Numbered from the stretch's first letter, positions 44,384 to 54,848 are shown. The stretch is DNA of 64,000 nucleotides from Hyphomicrobiales bacterium (GCA_028868735.1 JAGWTW010000002.1:1-64000); one strand, 5' to 3'. The notes: generated by a model from the sequence alone, not told the origin. Translations and numbers: made by a program.

Positions 44384-45324
44384 GCCGCGCATCGCTCATC
44401 CTCGCGCTCACGGCGCTTGTTGCGCTGGCGCTGCTGCCGTTTTACGCGGGCGAATATTTCATCAACCTCGCGAGTCAGATCCTGATCGCCGCCATCTTCG
44501 CATCGAGCCTCAATCTGCTGGTCGGTTACGGCGGGCTCACTTCGCTCGGCCACGCGGCCTTCGTCGGCGTGTCCGCCTATGTCTTCGCCTGGCTGACGAC
44601 GCACGCCGGCGCCGGCCCTGCGGTCGCGGCGGCCGCCGCGCTCGTCGGCGCGACGATCGTCGCCTGCGTGTTCGGCCTCGTCGCGCTGCGTGCGACCGGG
44701 CTCGGCTTTCTCATGATCACGCTCGCCTTTTCCCAGATATTGTGGGGTCTCGCCTATCGCTGGGCGTCCGTGACGAACGGCGACAACGGCATTTCCGGCA
44801 TTCCGCGCTTTTCGCCGTTCGGACTTTCGCTGGACGGCGCGGCCGCATTCTACTGGTTTACGCTGGCGCTCTGCGTGATCGCGTTCGCGGCGATTGCGGC
44901 TTTCGCGTCGTCGGCGTTCGGCGCCGCGTTGCGCGGCACGCGCGACGAGCCGCGCCGCATGGCCGCGCTCGGCCACGACGTGCGTCTCATCCGCTGGATA
45001 ACCTTCGTCTATGCGGGCTTCTGGGCCGGCGTCGCCGGGCTGCTCTACGTCAACTACAACAAGTTCATCCATCCGAGCGCGATGTCGATCACCAACTCGG
45101 CCGAAGGCCTGCTCGCGGTGATCGCCGGCGGGTCGGGCACGCTCGCGGGTCCGATCGTCGGCGCGACGCTGATCATGCTTCTCAAGAATTATGTATCGGC
45201 TTACGTCGAACGCTGGAACATGCTGCTCGGCTTCGTCTTCGTCGCGATCGTCCTGATCGCGCCGGACGGCGTCATTCCTGGATTGCGCAGGGCCGCTGCG
45301 CGGATTCGCGGCGGCCGGAAATGA
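44380..45324 (+). CDS. livM: ABC transporter permease, LivM type
   Basis: A 314-residue permease starting at a GTG that overlaps the livH stop. It shows LNLLVGYGGLTSLGHAAFVGVSAY, the loop GTRDEPRRMAALGHDVRLIRW, and GGSGTLAGPIVGATLIML, as in LivM. With LivH it forms the channel of the second transporter. Its end overlaps the livG start by ATGA. Confidence 0.85.
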   Translation: MSRASLILALTALVALALLPFYAGEYFINLASQILIAAIFASSLNLLVGYGGLTSLGHAAFVGVSAYVFAWLTTHAGAGPAVAAAAALVGATIVACVFGLVALRATGLGFLMITLAFSQILWGLAYRWASVTNGDNGISGIPRFSPFGLSLDGAAAFYWFTLALCVIAFAAIAAFASSAFGAALRGTRDEPRRMAALGHDVRLIRWITFVYAGFWAGVAGLLYVNYNKFIHPSAMSITNSAEGLLAVIAGGSGTLAGPIVGATLIMLLKNYVSAYVERWNMLLGFVFVAIVLIAPDGVIPGLRRAAARIRGGRK

Positions 45325-46053
45325 CGACGCCCGCGCTTTTCATCGACAATCTCCACAAGCGCTTCGGCGGTCTGCCGGCGACGCGCGACGTGACCATGCG
45401 CGTCGCCCAAGGCGAGCGACGCCTGGTGATCGGCCCGAACGGCGCCGGCAAGACCACGCTGTTCAACCAGATCACCGGAGACATCGCGCCGACCTCGGGC
45501 GCGATTTATCTGTTCGGCGCCGACGTCACGCGGCTTTCGCCGGCGCAACGCGCGCACCGCGGCATCGCGCGCACGTACCAGATCATCACCCTGTTCCAGA
45601 AGGACACGCTCGAGCACAACGTCATGCTCGCCTTGCTCGGCCTGTCGCGACGGCGGTTCGACATCCTGCGCCCGCTCTCGCGCTTTCCGGACATGCGTGC
45701 GGCGGCGCGCGAGGCGCTGGCGCTCGTCGGGCTCGACGGGGCTGCCGACCGGACGGTTTCCGCGCTCGCCTACGGCGAAAAGCGCCGTCTCGAAATCGCG
45801 CTCGCGCTCGCGCAGAAGCCGAAACTCCTGCTTCTGGACGAGCCGATGGCCGGCCTGTCGCTGGAGGAGCGCAAGAGCGTGAAATCGCTCATCGCCTCCA
45901 TTCCGCGCACGACGACGCTCGTGATGATCGAACACGACATGGACACCGCGCTCGATCTCGCCGACGCCGTGACGCTGCTTCACTACGGGAAAGTTCTCGT
46001 CGACGGATCGCCGCAAGCGGTGATCTCCGACCCGCAGACGCGCGAGGTCTATC

Positions 46054-46064
<11 letters not shown>
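45321..46064 (+). CDS. livG: ABC transporter ATP-binding protein, LivG type
   Basis: The 247-residue ATPase has Walker A GPNGAGKTTLF, the LivG signature variant (LAYGEKRRLEI) and Walker B LLLDEPMAGLS. It drives the second Liv transporter. Its ATG overlaps the livM stop and its end overlaps the livF start by eleven bases. Confidence 0.85.
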
Positions 46065-46779
<715 letters not shown>

Positions 46780-46782
46780 CCG

Positions 46783-47265
46783 ATGCAGGCCGCGCGCACG
46801 ATCGAATTCAGCGTCAACGGCGCGCCGGTGAGCGCGGAGGCGGCCGGGTCGTCGTTGCTCGCGGTTCTGCGCGGCGATCTGCGTCTGCGCGGCGCACGGT
46901 TCGGTTGCGGCGAGGGTCATTGCGGCGCGTGTACGGTGATCGTCAACGGCCGCGCCGTGCAAGCCTGCCAGACGCCGATCTGGTCGCTCGCCGGCGCCGA
47001 TGTCCGCACGATCGAGGCCGCAGCGGCGGATTCGCTCGTCGCGCATGTGCGAAAGGTCTTCATTGAAGAACAGGCCGCGCAGTGCGGCTATTGCACGAAT
47101 GGCGTCATCATGACGCTGGCGGCGTTGCTCGCCGCCGACCGCACGCCGGCGCGCCGGGACATTCTCGCCGTTCTCGACGAACGCCATCTCTGCCGCTGCG
47201 GCGCGCATCCGCGCATCCTGCGCGCGATCGACCGCCTGCTGAACGTCGAGGCGGCGCGCCGATGA
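46783..47265 (+). CDS. Molybdenum hydroxylase [2Fe-2S] subunit, nicotinate/isoquinoline type
   Basis: The 160-residue subunit has both cluster motifs: GCGEGHCGACTVIVNG (ferredoxin domain) and QCGYCTNGVIMT with HLCRCGAHPRI (helical domain). The N-G-V-I-M form of the second motif is typical of two-subunit enzymes such as isoquinoline 1-oxidoreductase and nicotinate dehydrogenase, which lack a FAD subunit. It overlaps the large-subunit gene by ATGA. Confidence 0.9.
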   Translation: MQAARTIEFSVNGAPVSAEAAGSSLLAVLRGDLRLRGARFGCGEGHCGACTVIVNGRAVQACQTPIWSLAGADVRTIEAAAADSLVAHVRKVFIEEQAAQCGYCTNGVIMTLAALLAADRTPARRDILAVLDERHLCRCGAHPRILRAIDRLLNVEAARR

Positions 47266-49361
47266 CAGCGCCGCCCGCCGACATTCTCGCCAATCCGCGC
47301 CTTGCGCAATGGATCGGCGTCGCCGCCGACGGCCGGCTGCGTTTGTCGATCGGCAAAGTGGAGCTCGGCCAGGGCGCGGTCACCGCGATCGCGGCGATCG
47401 CTGCGGCGGAGCTGCGGCTTGCGCTCGACGATCTCGTCGTCGTCGCCGGCGACACGGCGCGGGCGCCGGACGAAGGCATGACGGCCGGCAGCATGTCGAT
47501 CGAACAGGGCGGCGCGGCGGCGCGCTGGGCCGCAGCCGCCGCCCGCGAAATTTTCGCGAAGGCGGCGGCGGCGCGGTTCGGATGCGCGGTCGCAGACCTG
47601 CGCATCGACGAAGGCCGCTTCTCTGCCCCGCAGCGCAACGAGAGCCTCGGCTATGGCGATCTCGCCGGCGAGGTCGACCTCGATTGCGATCTTCGCGACC
47701 GCGAAGCGCCCGCCATGGGCGCACGCATGGCGCAGACCGGAATCGCGCGCCTCGATCTCACGGCGAAGCTTGCCGGCGGCGCGTTCATCCAGGACATGGA
47801 TCTGCCGGGTCTGCTGCACGGACGCGTCCTGCGGGCGCCGCGCCAGAACATGCGGCTCGCACGCATCGACCGCGCGGCGATCGAAGCGCTGCCGGGCGTC
47901 AGGCATGTGGCCGTCGACGGCGATTTCATCGGCCTCGTCGCCGGGCGCGAGGACGAGGCGGAGCGCGCCGCGGCCGCAGCGCGTCGTCATATCGAATGGC
48001 GCGGCGAAGAAACGCCCGCGCTCGACGACGAGAACGCGTGGATGGACTCGGTCGCCGCGGTCAGCGTGACGACGCTCGTCGACGAAGGCGTCGGCGCGGG
48101 CGCGGCGCAGCGCATCGAGGCCGTCTATTCGCGTCCCTGGATCGCGCACGCCTCGATCGGGCCCTCGACCGCCATCGCCGAATGGCGGGACGGCGCGCTC
48201 ACCGTGTGGACGCACAGCCAGGGCGTCTATCCGCTGCGCGCCGCGCTCGCCCGCGCGCTGGAGGCCGCGCCGGACAAGATTCGCGTCGTCCACGCCATGG
48301 GCGCCGGCTGCTACGGACACAACGGCGCCGACGATGTCGCGCTCGACGCGGCCCTGCTCGCGCGCGCGGCGGGCGCGCCGGTGCGCTGCCAATGGTCGCG
48401 CGCGGACGAGCTCGCATGGTCGCCCTTCGGCGCGCCGATGCGCATGAAGCTTTCCGCCGCGCTCGATTCGCAGGGCCGCATCGTGGAATGGACGCACGAA
48501 GTCTCGAGCCCGCCGCATGTCGCGCGGCCCGGCTTCGGCGAAGGCGTCAACCTCCTCGCCGCCGCGCAGATCGAACGCGCAAAGCCGCCCTCCCCTCCCG
48601 TCGACTTTCCAGGCCCGGCCGGCGCGGGCGACCGCAACGCCATCCCGCTCTACGCGGTCGGGCGGCGGCGCATCGTCCATCGTCTTCTGCCGCAATGGCC
48701 GGTGCGCACATCGGCGCTGCGCTCGCTCGGCGCGCACGGAAACATATTCGCCATCGAATCCTTCATGGACGAACTCGCCGCACGCGCAGGCGTCGATCCG
48801 ATCGAATTCCGCCTCGCGCATCTCACGGACGCGCGCGCGCGCGCCGTCGTGCGCGCGGCGGGCCGCCTTGCCGGATGGGACGCGCGCGACAAGGGCGGCG
48901 CGGGCGAAGGACGTGGAATCGGTTTTGCGCGCTACAAGAATTCCGGCGGATATTGCGCGGTCGTCGCGCGCGTGGAAGCGACGGACAAAATTGCGGTGAC
49001 CCACGCCTATGCGGCCGTCGATTGCGGCGCGGTCGTCCACGCCGACGGATTGCGCAACCAGATCGAAGGCGGGATCGTGCAGGCTGCGAGCTGGACGCTG
49101 AAGGAAGCGGCGCGCTTTGCGCCGGACGGCCCGGTTGCGCAGAGCTGGGCCGATTATCCGATCCTGAATTTTTCCGAATGCCCGGAGATTCACGTCGAAT
49201 TTCTGGAGCCCGACGGCGCGCCTTCGCTCGGCGGCGGCGAATGCGCGGCGGGACCGACGGCGGCGGCGATCGCCAACGCGCTCGCCCATGCGCTGGGCTT
49301 GCGCGTGCGGAACATGCCGCTGACCCCGGACCGAATTCGCAAGACCATAGAAACGCAGTAG
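47262..49361 (+). CDS. Molybdenum hydroxylase large subunit, nicotinate/isoquinoline type
   Basis: The 699-residue subunit opens with WIGVAADGRLRLSIGKVELGQGAVTA, as in IorB/NicB-type enzymes in which the domain order differs from xanthine dehydrogenase. The Mo-binding part contains GMTAGSMSIEQGG and ends with the catalytic-Glu region LGGGECAAGPTAAAIANAL. It would hydroxylate a ring carbon beside nitrogen in an N-heteroaromatic compound or a related aldehyde, with electrons passed to a cytochrome-type acceptor. No twin-arginine signal and no cytochrome domain are visible, so the acceptor is unknown. Confidence 0.85.
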   Translation: MTAPPADILANPRLAQWIGVAADGRLRLSIGKVELGQGAVTAIAAIAAAELRLALDDLVVVAGDTARAPDEGMTAGSMSIEQGGAAARWAAAAAREIFAKAAAARFGCAVADLRIDEGRFSAPQRNESLGYGDLAGEVDLDCDLRDREAPAMGARMAQTGIARLDLTAKLAGGAFIQDMDLPGLLHGRVLRAPRQNMRLARIDRAAIEALPGVRHVAVDGDFIGLVAGREDEAERAAAAARRHIEWRGEETPALDDENAWMDSVAAVSVTTLVDEGVGAGAAQRIEAVYSRPWIAHASIGPSTAIAEWRDGALTVWTHSQGVYPLRAALARALEAAPDKIRVVHAMGAGCYGHNGADDVALDAALLARAAGAPVRCQWSRADELAWSPFGAPMRMKLSAALDSQGRIVEWTHEVSSPPHVARPGFGEGVNLLAAAQIERAKPPSPPVDFPGPAGAGDRNAIPLYAVGRRRIVHRLLPQWPVRTSALRSLGAHGNIFAIESFMDELAARAGVDPIEFRLAHLTDARARAVVRAAGRLAGWDARDKGGAGEGRGIGFARYKNSGGYCAVVARVEATDKIAVTHAYAAVDCGAVVHADGLRNQIEGGIVQAASWTLKEAARFAPDGPVAQSWADYPILNFSECPEIHVEFLEPDGAPSLGGGECAAGPTAAAIANALAHALGLRVRNMPLTPDRIRKTIETQ

Positions 49362-49371
49362 GAGCGACACG

Positions 49372-50250
49372 ATGAAGATCGGAGTTTGCGGAACCGGCAA
49401 GATGGGCTCGGCCATCGCCCAGCGCCTGAAATCCGTAGGCCACGACGTGGTCGTGTGGAATCGCGACGCGTCGAAGACCGCGCCGCTGGCGGCCGCCGGC
49501 ATGACGGTCGCCGCGTCTCCGCGCGAACTCGTGAACGCCTGCGACGCGAGCATAACCATGGTGCTCGACGACCGCGCGCTGGACGCCGTCTATCGCGGCG
49601 ACAATGGACTCTTCAGTGCGCAAGGCGCGGGCAAGCTCGCGATCGACATGAGCACGGTGCTGCCGGCGAGCGAGGAGTCCATAGCGGCGGAAGCGAAATC
49701 GAAGGGCTTCGCCTTCGTCGAATGCCCGGTCGGCGGCACGGTCGGCCCGGCGCGCGACGGCAAGCTGTTCGGTCTCGTCGGCGGCTCGGACGCAGATGTC
49801 GCGCGCGCGCGGCCCGTACTCGAACAAATGTGCCGGCGGATCGAACACGTCGGGCCGCCCGGCGCCGGCGCACGGCTGAAGCTCGCGGTCAATCTGCCGC
49901 TGCTCGTCTACTGGCAGGCGCTGGGGGAGGCGTTCGCGCTCTGCAAGCCGCTCGGCCTGCCGCCGGAACGGCTCGTCGACATCATGGCCGACACGTCTGG
50001 AACCGCCGCCGCCATGAAGATGCGCGCAGCCGACATGGCGCGCGCGCTCGGCGGCCAGCTTCCCGCGACGGCTTCTTTCGACGTGCGCGCGGCGCGCAAG
50101 GATCTCACCGTCATGGCCGCCTATGCGCGCACGCTCGGCCTCGAACTGCCGGCGACCGCGGCCGCGCTCGCCTCCTTCAGCGAAGCGGCGGAGGCGGGCC
50201 TCGCAGACAAGGACGCGATCGCTGTGACCGCGCGCTGGGCGGCTAAATGA
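49372..50250 (+). CDS. NAD(P)-dependent beta-hydroxyacid dehydrogenase family protein
   Basis: The 292-residue protein has the dinucleotide motif GVCGTGKMGSAIAQRL, the substrate-binding motif ECPVGGTVGPARDG, and the catalytic Lys in GAGARLKLAVNLPLLVYWQA. It is the same family as the 34548 gene but distant in sequence. It is encoded eleven bases after the hydroxylase subunit and overlaps the next gene by ATGA, so it acts in the same pathway, perhaps on a hydroxy acid formed late in degradation. Confidence 0.85.
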   Translation: MKIGVCGTGKMGSAIAQRLKSVGHDVVVWNRDASKTAPLAAAGMTVAASPRELVNACDASITMVLDDRALDAVYRGDNGLFSAQGAGKLAIDMSTVLPASEESIAAEAKSKGFAFVECPVGGTVGPARDGKLFGLVGGSDADVARARPVLEQMCRRIEHVGPPGAGARLKLAVNLPLLVYWQALGEAFALCKPLGLPPERLVDIMADTSGTAAAMKMRAADMARALGGQLPATASFDVRAARKDLTVMAAYARTLGLELPATAAALASFSEAAEAGLADKDAIAVTARWAAK

Positions 50251-51236
50251 TCCGCGCCGCCGTCGTCGGGCTTGGGTGGTGGGGCCGCACGCTCGTGCGC
50301 GAAACCGCAGGATCGGACGCGATCCGCATCGTGCTCGGCGTCGAGCCGGCGGAAGCGGCGCGGCTGGCGGCGGCCGGCGACGGCATCGAGGTCGTCTCTC
50401 GCTTCGAGGATGCGCTTGCGCGCGACGACATAGACGCGGTCGTCCTGTGTTCGCCGCACCGCTTTCATGCAGACCAGATCGAGGCCGCGGCGCGTGCGGG
50501 AAAGCATGTCTTCTGCGAGAAGCCGCTGTGTCCGACCGGCGCGGAAGCCGCGCGCGCGCTCGCGGCCGTGCGAGACGCCGGCCTGACGATCGGCATCGGC
50601 CACGAACGGCGGTTCGAACCGGCCGTGCTCGACCTGCGCAGGCGTTTCGCGGCAGGCGAATTCGGCGACGCCGTCCTGATGGAAGGCAATTTCAGCCAGG
50701 ACAAGTTTCTCGCATTGCCGGCCGACAACTGGCGTCTCTCGCCGGACCTCGCGCCGGTCGGACCATTGTCGGCGACCGGCATCCATCTCGTCGATCTCGC
50801 CATCGCATTGTTCGGCGCGCCGACCGACGTTCTTGCGCGCCTGTCCGTGCACACGCCGCATCTGCGCAACGGCGACGCGCTGACGATCTCGCTGGGATTC
50901 GCAGGCGGCCGAACCGCGCAGATTTCAGCGATCCTGACGACGCCTTTCGTGGGCAGACTCGCGCTCTACGGCACGGCCGGCTGGATCGAAATCCGCGACA
51001 GGACGCATCCGGAAAATCCGACCGGCTGGGACGTCGTCAGCGCCCGTCGCGGCGAAACGGCGACGACGGCGTTCTGGCCGCCGCATCGCGCCGTGCGCGA
51101 CAATCTCGACGCTTTCGCGCGCGCCGCGTCCGGAGGATCGGCCTATCCGGTCTCGCCGGAGGAAATGTTGCTCAATGCGAGGACATTCGAAGCGATCGTC
51201 CGCTCCGCGCGGAGCGGACGCATCGAAACGATCTGA
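50247..51236 (+). CDS. Gfo/Idh/MocA-family oxidoreductase
   Basis: The 329-residue protein has the N-terminal Rossmann motif VVGLGWWGRTLVRETAG and the family signature VFCEKPLCPTGAEAARAL, whose Lys in EKP is catalytic. A C-terminal alpha/beta substrate domain follows (FGDAVLMEGNFSQDKF). The family oxidises sugars, inositols and related polyols but also other alcohols with NAD(P). In this operon the substrate is likely a pathway intermediate; it cannot be named from the sequence. Confidence 0.85.
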   Translation: MIRAAVVGLGWWGRTLVRETAGSDAIRIVLGVEPAEAARLAAAGDGIEVVSRFEDALARDDIDAVVLCSPHRFHADQIEAAARAGKHVFCEKPLCPTGAEAARALAAVRDAGLTIGIGHERRFEPAVLDLRRRFAAGEFGDAVLMEGNFSQDKFLALPADNWRLSPDLAPVGPLSATGIHLVDLAIALFGAPTDVLARLSVHTPHLRNGDALTISLGFAGGRTAQISAILTTPFVGRLALYGTAGWIEIRDRTHPENPTGWDVVSARRGETATTAFWPPHRAVRDNLDAFARAASGGSAYPVSPEEMLLNARTFEAIVRSARSGRIETI

Positions 51237-51258
51237 ACGGAAAAACGGGAGAAGCAGG

Positions 51259-52329
51259 ATGATCGACGGAAAGAAGAACAGATACGGCCGCACGGCCGCC
51301 CGGCAGCACAGGCGGCTCGGGCGCGTCGCGCGGCCGGCGACGCCGACGATCGACATTCATTGCCACGTCGTCATTCCGGCGGGCGGGCAGATCGCGGGGC
51401 CGCATGTCGATCTGACGAAAGTGCCGCTCGCCCATTTCGCCAATGACGCCACCAGGGCGCTCAACGCGTCGCAGGAGCAGGACCGCGCGAAAATCATGGT
51501 CGACGTCGATACGCGGCTGTTCGACATGGACGCGATGGGGATCGACATCCAGGTCGTCGCGCCGGCGCCGCCGCAGTGTTTCTACAGCGTCGACGCGAAG
51601 ATCGCGGAGAAGGCGCACACGGCCGTCAACGAAGGCGTGGCGGAGTTCGTTTCACGACGGCCCGACCGTTTCGTCGGCCTCGGCGTCACATCCATGCAAG
51701 CGCCCGATCTCGCCGTGAAGGAGCTGGAGACCGCGGTGACGAAGCTCGGCCTCAAGGGCGTGCAGATTCTGACGAGCGTCAACGGCGGCGAATTGTCGGA
51801 TCCGAAATACCTGCCGTTCTTCGCCAGGGCCGAAGAGCTCGGCGCGTTCATCATGATGCATCCGAACGGGTTTACCGAAGGCCGGCGCTTCACCGATTTC
51901 TACTTCAACAACGTGATCGGCAATCCGCTGGAGACGACGCTCGCGCTGCATCAACTCATCTTCTCGGGCACGCTGGCGCGCTTTCCGGAACTGAAGCTGA
52001 TGGCGGTGCATGGCGGCGGCTATCTGCCCGCCTATTCCGGCCGGATCGATCACGCCTGGGGCGCGCGCGAGGACGCGCATGCGAATCTGCCGCTGCCGCC
52101 CTCGACCTATCTGCGTCAGGTCTATTTAGACACCGTCGTCTTCACCGAACACCAGCTCGCCTATCTGATCGAGGTGTTCGGTCCGGACCGCATCATGATG
52201 GGCACCGACTATCCGTTCGACATGGGCGAATACGACCCGATCGGCCATGTCGCGAGCCTCGATCTCGACGAGGGCGTCTACAGCGCGATCTGCGGCGGCA
52301 ACGCGGCCGAGCTTCTCGGCATAGAATGA
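51259..52329 (+). CDS. Amidohydrolase, ACMSD-like family
   Basis: The 356-residue TIM-barrel protein shows the metal residues HCH in TIDIHCHVVIP, His in IMMHPNGF, His in MAVHGGGYLPAY and Asp in MMGTDYPFDMG. The N-terminus has about 25 basic residues before the domain. It is the last gene of the long plus-strand operon; GGGAGAAGCAGG precedes the ATG. It may decarboxylate or hydrolyse a late intermediate. It is a second, separate copy of the function encoded at 1914-2918. Confidence 0.85.
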   Translation: MIDGKKNRYGRTAARQHRRLGRVARPATPTIDIHCHVVIPAGGQIAGPHVDLTKVPLAHFANDATRALNASQEQDRAKIMVDVDTRLFDMDAMGIDIQVVAPAPPQCFYSVDAKIAEKAHTAVNEGVAEFVSRRPDRFVGLGVTSMQAPDLAVKELETAVTKLGLKGVQILTSVNGGELSDPKYLPFFARAEELGAFIMMHPNGFTEGRRFTDFYFNNVIGNPLETTLALHQLIFSGTLARFPELKLMAVHGGGYLPAYSGRIDHAWGAREDAHANLPLPPSTYLRQVYLDTVVFTEHQLAYLIEVFGPDRIMMGTDYPFDMGEYDPIGHVASLDLDEGVYSAICGGNAAELLGIE

Positions 52330-52345
52330 ACGCGCGCGGCGCGCG

Positions 52346-53026
52346 TCAGGCGCGCCGCACCGCCCGCGTGCGGACTTTGGTCTTTGCGCCGAACACTTTC
52401 GCGATGCCCTCGAAGAAGATGTCGAGGGCGTTCGAGATCACGCGCGCCTTGTCCTCCTGCACCGGCGAATCGAAGATGTACTTGCGCACGCCGTAATAGA
52501 AGATGCCGCCTTGCAGGATCCATGCGAGTTCGAGTTCGCCGGGGGCCGGCGGCTCTTGCGCCGGCAGGCCGGCCTCGTTCCGGAATTCCGCGACTATGCG
52601 CGTGAGGATGCGGGTCTCGACGACGGACACGTACCAGCGGTTGATCTCGGCGCCTGCGAGGCCGGAGGCGAGATAGATGCGCAGCCATTCGCGATCGAAA
52701 ATCGCATCGGTATAGGCTTCGTAGAATTTCTGCAGGCGCTCACGGATCGGCCGCGACCGGTCGGCGAGCAGCGCGTCCCACTCCGGGTTCCATCGATCGA
52801 GATAGACGCGCCTGTAGACGGCCTGGATCAATTCTTCCTTGGATGGAAAATAGCGGTAGAGCAGAGGCTGCGTCACGCCGAGCTTTGCGGCCAGTTCGCG
52901 CGTGCCGCCGGCAAATCCCTCCTCGGCGAAAAACTCGGCGGCCTTGCGGATGAACTCTTCGCGACGCGCCTCGGGCGACTGCCGCTTTCGCGGAACGGCG
53001 GGACTTCTGGTGCGCGCAGCGGCCAT
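52346..53026 (-). CDS. TetR-family regulator, candidate master repressor of the island
   Basis: The 226-residue repressor has a helix-turn-helix domain near residues 20-75 (EEFIRKAAEFFAEEGFAGGTRELAAKLGVTQPLLYRYFPSKEEL region) and a helical ligand-binding domain. It is the third gene of the minus-strand unit that starts with the oxygenase at 54792; the promoter of this unit carries an exact palindrome TTATCGTACGATAA. The palindrome size (14 bp, two half-sites) fits a TetR dimer. Copies at three other promoters suggest it controls the whole island and itself. This assignment is inferred from position; no binding data are in the sequence. Confidence 0.85.
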   Translation of the reverse strand: MAAARTRSPAVPRKRQSPEARREEFIRKAAEFFAEEGFAGGTRELAAKLGVTQPLLYRYFPSKEELIQAVYRRVYLDRWNPEWDALLADRSRPIRERLQKFYEAYTDAIFDREWLRIYLASGLAGAEINRWYVSVVETRILTRIVAEFRNEAGLPAQEPPAPGELELAWILQGGIFYYGVRKYIFDSPVQEDKARVISNALDIFFEGIAKVFGAKTKVRTRAVRRA

Positions 53027-53030
53027 CGCG

Positions 53031-53564
53031 TCACTCGTGCGGCGTGAAGCGGCCGAACTTGCCGCGGCTGAAATGCAGCGCCTCTTCGCCGGTATAATTA
53101 TAGGATTCGACGGCGCCCAAAAAGATCACGTGATCGCCGCCGTAATAGCGATTGGCGTTGCGGCACTGGAAATGCGCGACCACGTGGTCGAGCACCGGCG
53201 CGCCGCCCCGGCCTTCCGTCCAGCCGACGGCGGCGAACTTGTCGTCCGATGGCCGCGCGAAATGCAGCGCCAGATGCTGCTGGCTGCGCGCGAGCACGTT
53301 GACGGTGAAGTGGCTCGCCTCCTGAAACACCGACAGGCTCGGCGAATGCGCGACGAGGCTCCAGAGCACGAGCGGCGGATCGAGCGAGACGGAGGCGAAG
53401 GAATTGACGGTGAGCCCGGCCCTTCGTCCCTCGCCCGCGCGGGCGGTAATGACGGCGACGCCGGTGCCGAAACAGCCGAGCGCATTGCGCAGATCGCGCG
53501 GATCGATCGGATGCCGGCTCTCGAGCGGCTCGACCGGGGAGACGGGGCCTGTCGCTTGCGTCAC
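53031..53564 (-). CDS. Flavin reductase of a two-component monooxygenase
   Basis: The 177-residue protein is of the HpaC/flavin reductase-like domain family: LRNALGCFGTGVAVITARAGEG, LTVNSFASVSLDPPLVLWSL, and NRYYGGDHVIFLGAVESY. It supplies reduced FMN or FAD to the oxygenase encoded just upstream (53572), and could serve the luciferase-like enzyme too. The start is a GTG. The gene lies between oxygenase and TetR genes with gaps of only a few bases. Confidence 0.85.
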   Translation of the reverse strand: MTQATGPVSPVEPLESRHPIDPRDLRNALGCFGTGVAVITARAGEGRRAGLTVNSFASVSLDPPLVLWSLVAHSPSLSVFQEASHFTVNVLARSQQHLALHFARPSDDKFAAVGWTEGRGGAPVLDHVVAHFQCRNANRYYGGDHVIFLGAVESYNYTGEEALHFSRGKFGRFTPHE

Positions 53565-53571
53565 GCGGCCC

Positions 53572-54792
53572 TCACAGCGTCGGGTTTTCCGAGGGCAGGC
53601 CGAGCGCGACGCGCCCGTAGTTCGCGCCGGCCGCGTCGAACGAGAATGCGATGTGGGAGTCTATCGCATGCGCTTCGCGAAATTGTCGCTGGAGCGCGTT
53701 CTTGCGGAAGAGCCCGCCCGCGCCCGCCGCCTTGAACAGAATGTCGACAGCTTCGGTGCAGAGATTGACGGCGTATGCGCCGTCGCGGCGGTAGGCGGTG
53801 CGGCGCGCCATGTCCGGCAGGCGTCCTGCGCGCGCGTCCTCCATCGCCCCGAGACAGGCGCCGCGCAGGATGCCGCGCGCCGCGTCGATGCGCGCGCTCG
53901 CCGCGCCGATGCGGATCTGGATCGACTGGAAGTCCGCCATTTTCGCGAGATTGTAGCTCGAGGCGCGCTTGCGCGCCGAGGCGACGAAATCCGCGAGACA
54001 GGCCTCCGCGTTGCCGAGCGCGACGCCGGCGAGGACGTAAGGGAAAAGCGCGAAGACCGGAAGCTGGTAGAGCACGTTCGGATTGGCCGCGGAACCCGGC
54101 GTCGGGCCGCCCGCGACCTCGGAAACGCCGAGCGTCATATGTGCGGGCACGAAGAGGTCGTCGATCACGACATCCTCGGAGCCCGTGCCCGAAAGACCGA
54201 GCGCATCCCAGACCTTCTCGACCCTGTAGTCGGGTTCGGCGACGAGGAAGATGCGATATTCGGCGGCGCCGAAATCGGCGTCGGACGAAACGACGCCGCC
54301 GAGCATGTTCCACTGGCTGACGGTGACGCCCGAGGAGAAGGGCCAGCGGCCGGAAATCCGGTAGCCGCCGTCGACCGCGCGCGCGCGGCCGCAGGGGAAG
54401 ACGAAGGACGAAGCGATCAGCGCGTCCGGGTTCTCGCCCCACACGCGCGCCTGCGCCCGCGGATCGAACATGGCGAGCATCCAGTGATGGCTGCCGAGAT
54501 TGGCGACGTTCCAGGCGACCGCGCTGTCGCCCTGCGCGAGCGCGGCGGCGAAGTCGATCAGCGCCACATAATCGAATTCGCTGCCGCCGACCCGGCGCGG
54601 CTGGACGATCCGGAACAGGCCAGCGCGGTGCAGGTCGGCGAGCGTGTCGTCGGGAATGCGGCGCAGCGCCTCGGTCTGCTCCGCGCGTTCGCGAAGCGTT
54701 GCTGCGAGCGCGCGCGCGCGCTCCAGCATAGCGTCGTAGTCCGGCGGCGGAACGGCGGCGGGCGCCGGCGCGGCGAAGCTGGGCTGCGGCAT
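53572..54792 (-). CDS. Acyl-CoA-dehydrogenase-fold flavin monooxygenase, oxygenase component
   Basis: The 406-residue protein has the acyl-CoA dehydrogenase fold but belongs to the oxygenase branch (HsaA, p-hydroxyphenylacetate hydroxylase C2): RRIPDDTLADLHRAGLFRIVQPRRVGG at the start, WNVANLGSHHWML, GRWPFSSGVTVSQWNMLGG and FDAAGANYGRVALGLP at the end. It uses reduced flavin and O2 to hydroxylate an aromatic ring. The coupled reductase gene downstream supports this strongly. The ATG at 54792 lies between the domain and an upstream start that would reach toward the palindrome region. Confidence 0.85.
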   Translation of the reverse strand: MPQPSFAAPAPAAVPPPDYDAMLERARALAATLRERAEQTEALRRIPDDTLADLHRAGLFRIVQPRRVGGSEFDYVALIDFAAALAQGDSAVAWNVANLGSHHWMLAMFDPRAQARVWGENPDALIASSFVFPCGRARAVDGGYRISGRWPFSSGVTVSQWNMLGGVVSSDADFGAAEYRIFLVAEPDYRVEKVWDALGLSGTGSEDVVIDDLFVPAHMTLGVSEVAGGPTPGSAANPNVLYQLPVFALFPYVLAGVALGNAEACLADFVASARKRASSYNLAKMADFQSIQIRIGAASARIDAARGILRGACLGAMEDARAGRLPDMARRTAYRRDGAYAVNLCTEAVDILFKAAGAGGLFRKNALQRQFREAHAIDSHIAFSFDAAGANYGRVALGLPSENPTL

Positions 54793-54834
54793 GTCGGTTC
54801 GCTCCCGGTCGCCCGGCGTCGCGGGCAATCTTGC

Positions 54835-54848
54835 TTATCGTACGATAA
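54835..54848. promoter_or_regulatory. Shared palindrome, copy 4, in the divergent oxygenase/cyclase promoter
   Basis: TTATCGTACGATAA is a perfect 14-bp palindrome. A further half-site (ATTATCGG, 54849-54856) follows directly and another (CGATAA, 54920-54925) lies nearer the plus-strand gene. The 158-base region drives both the oxygenase-reductase-tetR unit and the plus-strand operon from 54951. Confidence 0.75.

Noticed and set aside
47088-49559. 823-codon minus-strand open frame opposite the hydroxylase large subunit
   Set aside because: Antisense shadow of a well-supported molybdenum hydroxylase gene.
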